DNA from: Anabas testudineus
Lineage: Eukaryota > Chordata > Actinopteri > Anabantiformes > Anabantidae
Assembly (NCBI RefSeq): GCF_900324465.2
Contig: NC_046614.1
Location: forward strand, 22,380,833 to 22,444,832
Direction of reading: 5' to 3'
DNA length: 64,000 nucleotides
The position numbers were made by a program, and so were the translations under genes. The notes beneath the pieces are model-generated. The model saw nothing but the letters and a program-made list of their open reading frames with translations, was not told the DNA's origin and did not search any database. Shown here piece after piece: positions 12,685 through 24,191 of this stretch. How positions within the stretch are numbered: the first letter of the stretch is position 1; each line of letters starts with the position of its first letter.

Positions 12685-14300
12685 AATGTCCGGTTATTTA
12701 CATAACCACGATTCTCTGAGTAGCGTGAGTGTCTCACATTGGGAACGCCTTCATGGTTGACACCATGCTCAGTCATTTAAAACACTCACCTCCTTCTCAC
12801 TACACATGAGCAAGGAGGGTGGTCTGGTGAGACATTCACTCATGCTAATCAGAGAACCACGCTTATGTAAATTAAGTTCTCCTTCATAGCATTCATTTTG
12901 TGTCTCACATTGGGAATAATACTGACTCTTGGGTTGCTTGGCAGATGTTATCTGAGACCAGATGTCACTTACTGATCCTTACTGAGATGTACCAACACTA
13001 AGAACCGAATGAGCTGGTGGGGGAGTTCTAACATCAAGTTTGAAGAACCTGACAAAGGTATGGAGAGAGGCCCAACTCGCCGCAGCGCAGATCTCCTGAA
13101 TGGAGACATCCCTAAAAAGGGCCAATGATGTGGAGAGGCCCCTGGTAGAGTGAGCCCTCAGTCCCTGTGGTGCCTGCAGTCCCTTAGAGCTATAAGCAAA
13201 AGCAATAGCTGCCACTATCCAGTGAGAGAGCTGCTGTTTTGACACAGGCTTTCCCAGGTCGTTCTAAACCCATGAAACAAAAAGCTGGTCACTTCTCCTA
13301 CAGTTTTCTATTCTATCTATGTAGATGTGCAAGGCTGCAACTGGGCATAGGATATGCAACCCTTGATGCCCATCAGATGAGAATGGTGGGGGATAGAAGG
13401 ATACAAGGTCAACTGAAGGACATGAGCCCAACACAACAGGCATGAAAGCCAGATTAGGTTGTAAGGTCACCCTCATGTTCCCAGAAGAGAACTTTGTACC
13501 ACCTGTTCTAGTGGTTCAAAGTGGTGAATCAACAGAGCATCCAAAACAATGGAAAGGTTCCATGCCTGTTGTCTAGACAGGAACCTTGTGGTGCAGGCTC
13601 CTGATGAAGCGACCGACCAGGAAAATAGTAGGGCAGAGCTGCCCGGGATCCCAGTATAGGAGTCGAGTTATCTCTGCCTGCCAATGTTTTGACGGCTAGT
13701 AGGGAGATATAAGAATCACTGATAAGCCCTCTTTCTGTACTTTGGTGAGGGTTGGGGACATCAAAGCTATAGGAGAGAATGCATACAAGACCCTTCGGCC
13801 ACTGGTGATGCAGGGTATCCACCCCCCCTCTGGAGGATCATCTTGGTTGTGAAGTGAAAAATACAGAGGTCACTGTGTTCTTCCTTGTTGAGAGGCCACC
13901 CAGCGCTGTACTCCCTTTATGTACAAACAGCCCATTAGCCCAACATCCTGAACTTGTGCTTGTGCTGTCATACATAGAGTCACAGCTCCCTCTTGTGGTA
14001 TAGGAGCGCAGTATAACTCGCTCTGAATTTCCCATACACGAGACAAAAGGGCCACTCTAGCTGAGAAATGTGTCACCCAATTGTTTTGCAACAATGACTG
14101 TGTTTATGTTTCTGTGTTATTAACTGCACCCTCTGCACCCTGGCTGCAACAAATTGAATTCTGTGAAACAGTGAAAAATGCTTTTGAGACATGTTTAAGG
14201 ACCACAGCGGCCTTTCTCCTGCTGAACCGCGTCTCTGCTTCTCTTTCCTGGGCGCCAGACCGGGTTAAACACTCTGTCATCCAGAGGTAACAGAACTAAA
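12685..14300 (-). mobile_element. DIRS-type tyrosine-recombinase retrotransposon, fossil
   Basis: On the minus strand several peptide blocks resemble fish DIRS elements. The clearest is the C-terminal part of a tyrosine recombinase, with the RAHSTRG box and the ICAAASWASLHTF motif near 12.98-13.25 kb. A preceding recombinase block lies at 13.26-13.48 kb, and weaker RT/RNase H-side remnants reach about 13.8 kb and perhaps beyond. The left edge (from about 12690) looks like a terminal repeat region. The element is broken, with several interruptions, and is an old dead copy. The right limit is uncertain; GC-richer sequence up to about 14.75 kb may also belong to it. Confidence 0.65.
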
Positions 14301-14869
14301 TTATGAACATGGTAACATGCTAGGTAACTGAGACTTGTGAGTATCCACCCCCTGGACAGCTCTCAGGCCAGGCGTTTCTTTCTTCTTACCACCTGAGTGG
14401 GGTGGGAGGGAATTGTGTTGGTTCAGTCCTTCCTGAGAGGAAGGCTTTCTCTATCAAGGACCTTTTGGAGTCGGCACACTTGGCGGAGCCTGGGGAACGA
14501 CTTAGGCAAACTGGGTCTTAAGCTGTCTGGAGATTCTAAAGGTGGAGAGCGGATGTGCTACAGTCTGAGCAAATTACTTTGTTGAATTTTTTTTCTCCTC
14601 ACGCCTCTTTTGCAAAGAGGTGACAGCAGCCCCAAAGTTGGATGTTATGGGAGTGTCTGGGAGGTCCTTCTCCTGTTTGATTGACAGGGTGGTGAGATTC
14701 AATCATCAAGCCCTCTCCAGCAGCGCCTCCTGATGGATGATCCAGAACTGGCAGAGTCTGTTCACAGGAAGGGACAACAACAATCTGGATTTAGGAGGAT
14801 GGAGATTCTAAAAAGATAAATACTGATTTTGGTTGCTACCATAATTCTCCAATGTTGTCTTTTTGAACA

Positions 14870-14966
14870 AGAAACCCAAATGGATCAAAGTTCATCTGGA
14901 CTGGGACAACAGAAAGCCATTCTCTGATCCTGACCAAACATCTTTACACACACCTTCACTGACAGG
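14870..14966 (+). pseudogene. Remnant of a TRIM-type SPRY domain
   Basis: One reading frame gives VHLDWDNRKPFSDPD followed by LHTP. It aligns with the end of the SPRY domain of the four TRIM genes in this window (for example [16 protein letters not shown] then [10 protein letters not shown] in the TRIM copy at 17.7 kb). It lacks any RING, B-box or coiled-coil and lies on the opposite strand from the intact copies. It is a fragment left from a lost TRIM copy. Confidence 0.65.
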
Positions 14967-16420
14967 TTGTTAGTAAAACACAGGTTATGAATGTGGCTCA
15001 TTACAGGATGATGGCGATGAGAACACAGAGGTGTGTGACCATTTCTGAATGTAATGTTGAAAGGATTTTTCAATCAGTGGAGAATTGGATGTGTTAATCA
15101 AAAGTGGTTAATATGCATATTTCTATTATACAAACAGCTGTAACCACTGCTGTCTGCTTATAATTTCCATAAAATCCCTATCTAAATGGTTGATTATTTC
15201 TGACTGATGTTTATTCTTTCAAATCTAATTTTACTTATGTTTTCCCAAATTACAGATTAGCCTCAATCATACTAAGAAACAACCTAAGTTGCTTCTTCAT
15301 CAACAGTATTTAAAATATTTTTTTACAAAAACCTATTTCTATATTCATATCACACAAATTCATATTATATTGTTTTTTTTTTGTGTGTGGTAATATTCAA
15401 CAGAGGTTATCCTCAAAGTTGCTACAACATAGTCCTGGGACAATAATGGAGCCTCCACTTGCAAGCTGTAGGAGATCTTATGAGATGCAGAACAGTATTA
15501 TACTAATTATTTGAGATTTTTCTTAACTCCATAACCCCAAACAGTGAACTTATGGAATGAAATAAGAGGCACTAAAGTAGTGTTATTATAATAAGGTGGT
15601 ACCTTCCAACATCAAAGAAATAAATAAAAAACAAACAAACAAACAAAAATAATAATAAGCACATGTAGATGTAGAACATCATTTGTAGAGTTCACCAAAT
15701 TTAGGCACTGGTGCTGGTCAGGTTTTATCACACACAGACCCTATGGGGCAAATTAAGCTGCCTGGAAAGTCAGGGTTCCACATACATAGACTCAAAATGA
15801 TGCAAAATGACAATAGAGACTTAAAATGACCACAGAGAAACATATTACCATGACTAAGAAGCACAAACCAGTCATAAATATATTCAAACGAATCTAAATT
15901 CATAGGATCTAACTAAGACGTAGAAAATTAATTGGCGGATTGACAGTAATTAATTAACTGTATTCAGAGAGACACATTTCTAACTATTACCGTCTTGTAA
16001 ATTAAATGTAAGATTGTAAAAGGCCACTTTCAATACCTGCAGATAACCTGATATAACATTAACATGTTAAATGGCATTACTTAAAACATCTGCATACAGG
16101 GTTTACAGACAAAAAGTCAGCGGCAGTGAGGGAAGAGCTCCAATTCACTCGTAGTAAAATAAACAGGAAGTTAATGAAGGCTAACACCTGTGGCCTCACC
16201 TGTGCAGACGTTTCAGTTTAGCTAACGCTAAGCTAAAGCTAGCTAAACGTTAGCGCTACTCATCGACAAACTGGTTTAAAACTGCTAGTGAAGACGTCAC
16301 ACCTCAACACAAACCCACAGAAAACAAAAACAAACTGTATATATATAAAAACCCTCAACTCCGAAGCGTTAATATCCAGAATAATATCACTTAAAGCTAA
16401 TTAAACGCGACTCTACTTAA
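14967..16420. other. Intergenic DNA without recognisable gene
   Basis: AT-rich, with an (ACAA)n-like run near 15635-15655 and short AT runs. Around 16210-16260 there is a GCTAA/GCTAGC-rich patch. No coding signal on either strand. Confidence 0.4.
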
Positions 16421-16423
16421 CTC

Positions 16424-16500
16424 ACCTGCTCAACGGCAAGAAACGTTTCCGATCACGCGCGCTCACGAGTGGAAGCCGCGTGCACGCGCACCCAGGTGTC
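16424..16500 (-). promoter_or_regulatory. Orphan CpG-rich promoter and noncoding first exon candidate
   Basis: In otherwise AT-rich DNA, 16440-16495 is dense in CpG (for example TCACGCGCGCTC, CGCGTGCACGCGC). On the minus strand the sequence then runs into a strong consensus donor, GAGCAG|GTGAGT, with the exon side ending at 16432. That is the signature of a short untranslated first exon transcribed leftwards. I find no coding exon that it would join, so the target may be a noncoding RNA or lie outside the window. Confidence 0.4.
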
Positions 16501-17540
16501 AAATTTACCAGTTTTGTCTAAAAATAAAATAATTTAATAAAAATAAGACAGGTGAGAAATATAATCTGTAAAATAGAAGGTGGCACAATTTAGATTTTAT
16601 GATCTTTTAAAAGCGAATTTACTGTTGAAATTTACCACAAAAAGTCATGTAGTAAAAAATGAAACGTTATGCTGAGGAAAAATAAATATACAAAACAAAC
16701 AAAATCCTCTATAGTGTTAAGGTAAATAAATAAGGTAAAAAATAATGTAAATATATAAATACATAATGTAATTATTTTCAAAATATTTTAATATGTGGTC
16801 ATTTCTGTTTCTTTAAAAATATCCTAATGTTTTAATCAAGGAAAAAGCTGAATGGATAATCATTCCACACAGTAGTACATTTTCATAGTAAAAATAATTA
16901 ATTAGCATATTTTATCTTTTAGTTAGGTTGGATCAATTATAGTCATCGTATCTCATATAGAATATGATGTATTATATTATATTAGTTTCTGTAGTAACTC
17001 AAACAGATACTACAAATTTAAAATTGTGTTTGCACCTTGATGGATGAACACATATAATATATAATATATGTTACCAATAAATATATATATATATTTATAC
17101 TTGATGATAATGCAGTAATTATTCACAAAAATATTATTATATAGAGAAAACTATTATTTTGGACTTTCTAGTACCTTAGTACCTTTTTTTTACATGACAG
17201 TAAACACATCACTGCTGAAAACCGTCCCCAACAGATGAAACAACAAATACTAAAAACTACAGCAAAGCAACAAATTTACTCTAAGACCACTGTAGAATTA
17301 AATAAATACACTCTATCAGCATTTATGGTGACTGTTTAATTTATTCAGTTTTACATGTCCCATCATTTTTGTAAGTAAGTGAGGCTAAATTCATGTATAC
17401 AGGAAAAAAAACTCAATCAGCAACACAGCCTGTGTAAGTTAAGTAAATCACATAATTATAATCTCTCAACAAATATCAATAATAAGCGATTTAGCCAAAA
17501 TAAATGATAGGATTGATGGTATAATGTTAAATTTTAAAAC
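16501..17540. other. Very AT-rich intergenic DNA
   Basis: Long A/T stretches and TA-rich microsatellite-like runs (17050-17095). No gene signal. Confidence 0.4.
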
Positions 17541-17859
17541 AAAATCAGAATCTCTAAGATAGTATCGTGTCTATTAAGATATTAAGGGGATGAAAATCTG
17601 ATCACTCAAGTTTTTAGTTTGCTCCATTCACACAAAGCAGAGACAGTTTGATCATTTCATTAGTTACCATTTACCTAAACGACCACCAACTCTTGTGCTG
17701 CACTTTGTTTTCTGTACATTCGTTCACAGGTAATATCTTCAGGGGGAGTTCATTTTCAGTGCTGAAGTACGGAAACAGCTTCTCAGTGAAAGTGTGTGTG
17801 AAGGTGTGTATGTGTGTGTTAGTATCAGGATCAGAGAATGTCAGTTTTCCTCTGGTCCA
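17541..17859. repeat. 319-bp block identical to 21075-21393 (copy 1)
   Basis: Every base matches the second copy at an offset of 3534. It covers the 3' untranslated region and the last ~63 codons of the TRIM gene at 17.7 kb. Identity drops sharply at both edges: just upstream in the coding region the two genes differ at many positions. Confidence 0.95.
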
Positions 17860-19071
17860 ATCCAGATGAACCCGGATCCTCTGGAGTTTCTTCACTGTGA
17901 GAACAGTGGCTGGATGTGGTGCGAAACGTGCTGTGTATTCACCATTATAGAACAGTATTCTCCACAGTCCAGACTGTCTGTCTCCTTTCGCCTGCACAGA
18001 CTCTGCTGCTACACCAACTCTCCAGTGTGTGTTGTCTCCAACCTCGACGTCCCAGCTGTGCGTCCCTGAGTTAAAGCCCTCAGAGCCCAGGACAGTGTGT
18101 AGGTCTAATCTCTCAGTGTTGTCAGGACGGTCTCGCCTGGTTCCACGTCTCACACTGGTCAGATCTTCAGACAGGATGAGTTCTGAATCAGCAGTGTTTG
18201 GATCCAGAATCACAGGACTGTAACGGACCATCTCCTTCATCTTGTTCCAGATGTTGAAGGTCAGGTTACCCAGATGTTTAACCTCATCTATCAGAGCTCC
18301 TGAGAGCAGCTGTGGATCATCCAGTGGGAGGCGCTGTTGGACTCTTTCCACTGCAGCTTTGTATTTCTGCAGGAATGAGACGTCTTCAGCTCTCAGCTCC
18401 TCCTCTGTGACTCTGACTGTTTCTGAAAGAGCTGATATCTCTCTGCTCAGAGCCTCAATCTTCTCCTTCATCTCTTTACTCTTCTGCTCCTCTTCCTCCC
18501 TCAGAGCACTGATCCTGGCCTCCTCTTCCTCTTGTAGAAACTGGTGAAGCTTCTTAAACTGCTCCTTAATCTGCTTCTCTGTGTGTTGGGTCTGGACTTT
18601 AATGTGTTCTGCTGTCTGAGTCCAGTTTCCTTTAACCTGTTTAAAGAGCTTCAGTTTCTCTTGTAAAGGCTTCAGGGTTTTCTTCAGCTCCTCTCTTTGA
18701 TCTTGTGCAGCTGTAGCCACAGGTTTGAACCTGTGGTCAGCATGTCTCTTTGAATCCCTGCACACAAGACACACCGGTTCCTGATGGTCCAGACAGAAGA
18801 GTTTGAGTTTCTCTGAGTGCAGACTGCAGAGAGAGCAATGAGTTTTTTCCAGCAAGAAGTCCTCACACAGTTTTGTTAACACCAAACTAACTGGTGGCTC
18901 GTTTAGTAAAGTATGTTCCTTACAAACCGGACACTGCTGTAGCCGTTTGTCTCTCCACCATCTTGTCAGACAGTCTTTGCAGAAGCTGTGGCTGCACGAC
19001 AGGACGACAGGAGTTTTAAAAATCTCAAGGCAAACAGGACAGGAAAGATCCTCCTCTCTCTTGGAAGCCAT
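17671..19071 (-). CDS. TRIM family E3 ubiquitin ligase, intronless (copy 1)
   Basis: 466 residues in one uninterrupted frame. RING finger with all eight ligands: C11, C14, C26, H28, C31, C34, C47, C50. B-box 2 at about 82-115 ([18 protein letters not shown]). A long coiled coil runs to about residue 240, rich in EEEEARIS and [18 protein letters not shown] (B30.2) at about 275-455 shows [26 protein letters not shown] and [13 protein letters not shown]. The start at MASKREED sits at the RING position seen in the other copies. The family transfers ubiquitin through the RING domain and recognises targets through SPRY. Fish genomes carry many such A33/TRIM35/TRIM39-like genes, several linked to antiviral responses. 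The exact orthologue cannot be named. It reads leftwards, towards the orphan promoter patch. Confidence 0.92.
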   Translation of the reverse strand: MASKREEDLSCPVCLEIFKTPVVLSCSHSFCKDCLTRWWRDKRLQQCPVCKEHTLLNEPPVSLVLTKLCEDFLLEKTHCSLCSLHSEKLKLFCLDHQEPVCLVCRDSKRHADHRFKPVATAAQDQREELKKTLKPLQEKLKLFKQVKGNWTQTAEHIKVQTQHTEKQIKEQFKKLHQFLQEEEEARISALREEEEQKSKEMKEKIEALSREISALSETVRVTEEELRAEDVSFLQKYKAAVERVQQRLPLDDPQLLSGALIDEVKHLGNLTFNIWNKMKEMVRYSPVILDPNTADSELILSEDLTSVRRGTRRDRPDNTERLDLHTVLGSEGFNSGTHSWDVEVGDNTHWRVGVAAESVQAKGDRQSGLWRILFYNGEYTARFAPHPATVLTVKKLQRIRVHLDWTRGKLTFSDPDTNTHIHTFTHTFTEKLFPYFSTENELPLKILPVNECTENKVQHKSWWSFR

Positions 19072-20225
19072 TTTCCCTCTGAGTAAATATTAAGACAGTT
19101 CACGGTAACAGAGCTCGAAAGTACTTCCTGTCTCAGATCAGATTTTCCCAAACGTTTCCCCACTTTTCATGCTCATATATTCCAGGTCTCTCTTATTGCT
19201 GTTCTCCTGTGAAAGCAGTGACTTTGCTCTGAGGGTAAATCACAGCGTCCCTTCACATACTGTGTGCCGCCTGTACTTCATGTACTTTGAGTTTGAAAGG
19301 GTGGAGCTTTGCATTGCACTTACAGTTTATTGCCCAGGTATTCACGGAAATATGCAGGTTACAGGTATGAGTCACAGTTAGAAGTTGGACAAGTTCAACA
19401 GCTTACTGTTAATGCTGACGTTCTTATCAGCACAGCTATATGAGTCCAAACCAACTACCAAAAACCTTTACACAGGTGGTAGAAATACACAGTAAATAAC
19501 CGTGTTGGTTATTTCCCTAAGAGAGTACTGCACTTCAAATAGGTTTTCAAATTCTTTACTCAAGTGTATTTTAAACACTATTAAATGTGGTTCAGTTGGT
19601 AACATGAACATGTACTCTGGCCCAGATTTTGACTTTCGAAGCTAATTATCTAAAAACATAAATATAGTTATTTTACTAGCTAAGACCAATCAGCAGACAC
19701 AAATATCCAACCTACTAAAAACAGTGTAAAGGAGCAGACACATGAGAGTTTGTGTGAGTTCACTACAGCACCACATTATTTTACTTTGAATGAATAAGCA
19801 AATAAAAATGGAAATTAATTAACATTAGCTCGTGTTTTACATCTGGTCCTTTGTGTCTCTCAGCAACGTATCCACTGAAACATGTTTGGGTGAAATTCAT
19901 TTGATATATTCTTTGGATTTTCAGATTTAAACTTGTGTCCCTGCTAACTTGACCTGAACTACAGTCACGACTTAAGGTCCATTCAATTCATCAATCTTTA
20001 TCACTGCAGATATTAACATGAAAAACAGTCTAAACAAGTAATTAAGTATTTTACAGCTCAGTTATTACCCATGTGTGCTTGGTATAGTACGACATATGCA
20101 TGAAACTGGGACAGTTTACAGCTCTTTTTCATGGTTATTCTACAGAAATGACACACAAAAACAAAAAAATAAAGTTACACACTGATATTTGATTACTGCA
20201 TAAATTCACAGTGACATCTTTTCAA
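19072..20225. other. Upstream region of TRIM copy 1 and intergenic DNA
   Basis: The motif GTGGAGCTTT at 19301-19310 recurs upstream of all four TRIM copies. The rest is AT-rich with no coding signal. Confidence 0.4.
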
Positions 20226-20520
20226 TCAGCTTCTGCAGTGTCCCAACATTTATTACCGTCCAGAGTTGCTCATTTTTCATCTGTTTTATTTTTTTTGCCC
20301 ATGCCACCAGAGAAAAAAAAATCCATTGACAGAATAACCTGGTCATTCAGTATATTTAAGTAGTCAGCTGACCTCATTCGTTGGGCACAGTTGCTGAACC
20401 TAGACCTGACCAATTGCAGCAGCCCCAGATCATAGCACTGCCCCCACAGACTTGTACAGTAGGTACTAGGCTTGTAACTAACTTGTTGCCAACTCAATGT
20501 CACTCTACTATTAAAGACAT
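20226..20520. mobile_element. Interspersed repeat fragment, class not assigned
   Basis: The stretch containing AGCAGCCCCAGATCATAGCA followed by CTTGTACAGTAGGTACTAGG resembles a dispersed fish repeat I have seen before. I cannot assign a superfamily and see no terminal repeats or coding remnant. Confidence 0.3.
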
Positions 20521-21074
20521 ATTTGATACTTAAACCAGGCTATTATGACATTTTCATGTTTAATACCAGGATAATAATTTAATACCCCATTGTTACACTG
20601 TTATTATCATGTTTGACCTAAACTTTTAAAAAGGTTTTAAACTCTATAGGCTTGAAAATACTTCACAGACAAGTTCTGTATCACATGTTTATTTATCTTA
20701 GACAATAAAAATAGTCATCAATCATATGTAATTTAAAATAACAATATATTATTATTTAAATTTAAGCTTTAGAAACAAAACAGAAACCTCCACCGTATCT
20801 GTATGATGATAGGATACGTGCATCTGAATCTAATATTAATAACTACAACATTAACGATACTACAGTACTATTACTAGCACTATAGCCATTAACAGTATGT
20901 TTATTTATACCACACCTTTTAAGACAATCTAAGACACTTTACATAGATAAACGACAAAATAATGAGGAGAAAACCCTGTAAACAGACGACAAAACACTGA
21001 CAAATACAGTAAAAAGGAAAAAAATTAAATGTTCTACTAGACATTGATCACAGCCACATTTAAGCTGCAGGATA
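20521..21074. other. AT-rich intergenic DNA
   Basis: Contains a short stretch (about 20895-20950, TATTTATACCACACCTTTTA) resembling another common fish repeat. No gene signal. Confidence 0.3.
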
Positions 21075-21393
21075 AAAATCAGAATCTCTAAGATAGTATC
21101 GTGTCTATTAAGATATTAAGGGGATGAAAATCTGATCACTCAAGTTTTTAGTTTGCTCCATTCACACAAAGCAGAGACAGTTTGATCATTTCATTAGTTA
21201 CCATTTACCTAAACGACCACCAACTCTTGTGCTGCACTTTGTTTTCTGTACATTCGTTCACAGGTAATATCTTCAGGGGGAGTTCATTTTCAGTGCTGAA
21301 GTACGGAAACAGCTTCTCAGTGAAAGTGTGTGTGAAGGTGTGTATGTGTGTGTTAGTATCAGGATCAGAGAATGTCAGTTTTCCTCTGGTCCA
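21075..21393. repeat. 319-bp block identical to 17541-17859 (copy 2)
   Basis: Exact match to copy 1, covering the 3' UTR and the C-terminal codons of the second TRIM gene. It makes the last ~60 residues of the two proteins (ending HKSWWSFR) identical. Confidence 0.95.
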
Positions 21394-22614
21394 GTCCAGA
21401 TTAATTCTGATCCTCTGGAGTTTCTTCTTCACGGACAGAACAGTGGCTGGATGTGGTGTGAAACGTGCTGTGTATTCATTCAGATGGAACATTATTCTCC
21501 ATAATCCAGACTGTGGTTGTTCCATCCTCTCCACGGACTCTGCTGCTACACCAACTCTCCAGTGTGTGTTGTCTCCAACCTCGACGTCCCAGCTGTGAGT
21601 CCCTGAATCAAAGCCCTCAGAGCCCAGGACAGAGGGGTAGAAAACAACCCGGTCTGGGTTTTCTGGAAGCTTCTGTTTCTCTCCATATCTCACACTGGTC
21701 AGATCTTTAGACATGAAGAGGTGTGGCTCAGCAGTGTTTGGATCCAGAATCACAGGACTGCAGGAGACCATCTTCTTCATCTTGTTCCAGATGTTGAAGT
21801 TCAGATTACCCAGATGTTTGGCCTCATCTATCAGAGCTCCAGAAACCAGCTGTGGATCATCCATCAGGGGGCGCTGTTGGACTCTTTCCACTGCAGCTTT
21901 GTATTTCTGCAGGAATGAGACGTCTCCAGGTCTCAGCTCCTCCTCTGTGACTCTGATTGTTACTGAAAGAGCCGAAATCTCTTTTCTCAGAGCCTCAATC
22001 TTCTCCTTCATCATCTGACTCTTCTGATCCTCTTCCTCCCTCAGAGCAGTGATCATTGTTTTCTCTTCCTGACGTAGAAACTGGTGAAACTTCCTAAAAT
22101 GCCACCTAATCTGCTTCTCTGTGTGTTGGGCCTGGACCTTGATGTGTTCTGCTGTTTGATCCCAGTTTCCTTTAACTTGTTCAAAGATTTTCAGTTTCCC
22201 CTGTAAGAGATTCAGGGATTTCCGTAGCGACTCTCTGTGATCCTGTGCAGCTTCGTCGATGGGGCTGAATCTGTGGCCCATGTGTAACTTTGAATCTCTG
22301 CAGACAAGACACACCGGCTGCTGATGGTCCAGACAGAAGAGCTTCAGTTTATTATTGTGCAGACTGCAGAGATCCTCAGGTCCTGGTGTAACTCTCGAAC
22401 CTCTCTCCAGTAAGAAGGTCTCACACAGGTTCTTTAATTGCAAACAAACAGGTGGATTAATAACTAGACACCTTTTCTTGCAGACTGGACACTCACGTGC
22501 TTTTCCCTGCAGACAGTCTTTACAGAAGCTGTGGCTGCACGACAGGACGACCGGGTCTTTAAAGATTTGGCAGCAGAGAGGACAGGTGAGATTCTCTTCT
22601 GTTCGAGAGGCCAT
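21205..22614 (-). CDS. TRIM family E3 ubiquitin ligase, intronless (copy 2)
   Basis: 469 residues from MASRTEEN; an in-frame ATG 45 bases upstream (22659) exists, but the MAS start matches the sister genes. The RING has all cysteines and the histidine ([17 protein letters not shown]), with a shorter loop before the last pair because the tryptophan-rich segment is absent. The B-box 2 (CSLH, CLDH, HMGHRF), the coiled coil with [15 protein letters not shown] and the PRY-SPRY with [24 protein letters not shown] and [13 protein letters not shown] are all intact. It lies 2.1 kb upstream of copy 1 in the same orientation, as expected of a tandem duplication. The C-terminal 319-bp block is identical to copy 1, whereas the rest is clearly diverged. 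Confidence 0.92.
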   Translation of the reverse strand: MASRTEENLTCPLCCQIFKDPVVLSCSHSFCKDCLQGKARECPVCKKRCLVINPPVCLQLKNLCETFLLERGSRVTPGPEDLCSLHNNKLKLFCLDHQQPVCLVCRDSKLHMGHRFSPIDEAAQDHRESLRKSLNLLQGKLKIFEQVKGNWDQTAEHIKVQAQHTEKQIRWHFRKFHQFLRQEEKTMITALREEEDQKSQMMKEKIEALRKEISALSVTIRVTEEELRPGDVSFLQKYKAAVERVQQRPLMDDPQLVSGALIDEAKHLGNLNFNIWNKMKKMVSCSPVILDPNTAEPHLFMSKDLTSVRYGEKQKLPENPDRVVFYPSVLGSEGFDSGTHSWDVEVGDNTHWRVGVAAESVERMEQPQSGLWRIMFHLNEYTARFTPHPATVLSVKKKLQRIRINLDWTRGKLTFSDPDTNTHIHTFTHTFTEKLFPYFSTENELPLKILPVNECTENKVQHKSWWSFR

Positions 22615-22849
22615 GTTTTCCCAGACTGAATATGGAAAGATGCCAGGAACAAATAACAAAGACAGTACTTTCCTTTTTAAATAAGGTTTTCCCAGCGTTG
22701 TCTCCTGTAGCTGCTCTCCGCCTGTGTTCGTTGGTGTTTGTATCCTCTAACAATCCATACGCTGTGCTTCCTGTTATATTCACAGGTGAGTCACGTAGGG
22801 TGGAGGGTGGAGCTCTATGCTCTTTGTACTGCACTTCTTATTGAACACG

Positions 22850-24160
22850 TCATGACATTTTTTCATAAACTCGGTTTGTAGATTCAGTTGGATTATTTAA
22901 AAGGTTTAAGTTTTTTTAAACATAAACCACGTGAACATTCATTATGATAATTGAAGCCATCTTGCTAATTCAGAGTTTAATTGAGGGTTAAGTTTACTTA
23001 TATACTCAATTTCATTTTTATATCTGGTAAAATATTCTGTTCAGTATTTCCGTGAACATGTTGGACTTGTTGAGCTGTTGGTTTCATAGAAGCATATTTT
23101 AGTGTTAGGAAGATGTGGAGGAAGTGTTTAAACCTGTCACAAGCATTTAATTAGCAAAGTTAAACTGAAAGTAGCTGTTGTCTTGCTAATACAATAGTAT
23201 TATATATATATATATATATTATATATATATACACACAGTATATACTAATAGAGATATGAGTCAGTTTTTAATGGTATGTAGTGGTGGAATGACTGCTATG
23301 AGTGTGTGCGTCTCGTGTTTCCCTGTGTTACAGTGTGTTACCTGATCCATGGCTCATTACCACAGTAAGCACACGACCCTGCACAGCGCTGCACAGAAGT
23401 ATACCACAGGTGAGCAAAGATATTTTTGATTTAACAATTGTTTGATTCATGAATGCAGAAGATATGAACTTCTAAGTTGTTGGATGCTAATGCTGGATTT
23501 TCCAGTCTGCTTCTGACTTATTTCGTTTTTATATTTTACGTTTGTGGTTGTGTTTCATTTTTATTTTTATAACATTATAGATTCACTAATGTCAACAAAA
23601 CCCTTACTGATCACACACTTCAGTCCAAAGTGTGTGAAGGCTCCCACGTTTTCTACTGAGGGCTTTGGAGATGTGTTTCATCCATGAAGAAACAGGAATC
23701 TCCTCATGGACATTTGGAAGTTGTTTAAAAACATTGTTTAAAAACATTTTAAACAACAACCTTTTATTTGGTGTATAATTACCTTTCGATTTTTAGATCT
23801 GAAAACTTTCTGATGATACTTCTTACTGGTGCCTTTCAAACCGTTGGCTGTTCTCTGTTTGGCCACACCTGGATGGTCATGGTTAATAGTTGGATAGTTA
23901 ATTTATAACAACTGGTAAAGATTAGAATATGTTCAGGGTCGTTGCTTGGATGAATTAACATCGGCTGTTGATAGGAGACAATATGCAAACTGAATTTTCA
24001 ATTGGTGCTTTCCTCTGTGTACGTGAAGCACATTACCACATCTGCTGTTACTTTTCTTTAAGAGTGTTTTTCCTACTCTCTGCGCAAGTTTTTGTTCAGT
24101 GTTGTCTTCAATATTATTAAAGATAAACAGGTGTAAGTTGAAATAGGGAGCTCAGAAGCT
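22850..24160. other. Intergenic region with a (TA)n run
   Basis: A (TA)n tract lies at 23200-23230. A short exon-like stretch at 23351-23411 (ATG to a GTGAGC donor) precedes spmip1, but its reading frame does not join the next exon, so at most it is a 5' leader exon of that gene. Confidence 0.35.
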
Positions 24161-24191
24161 AAATGAGATGTCTTATCATTGCCGGCAGGAG

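Noticed and set aside
21182-22018. Plus-strand open frames of 80-138 codons opposite the TRIM genes
   Set aside because: They mirror conserved TRIM coding sequence on the minus strand and show no independent domain.
23351-23411. Coding exon 1 of spmip1 (MAHYHSKHTTLHSAAQKYTT)
   Set aside because: Splicing to the next exon puts the conserved MRHLLTTQ block out of frame; at most a leader exon.
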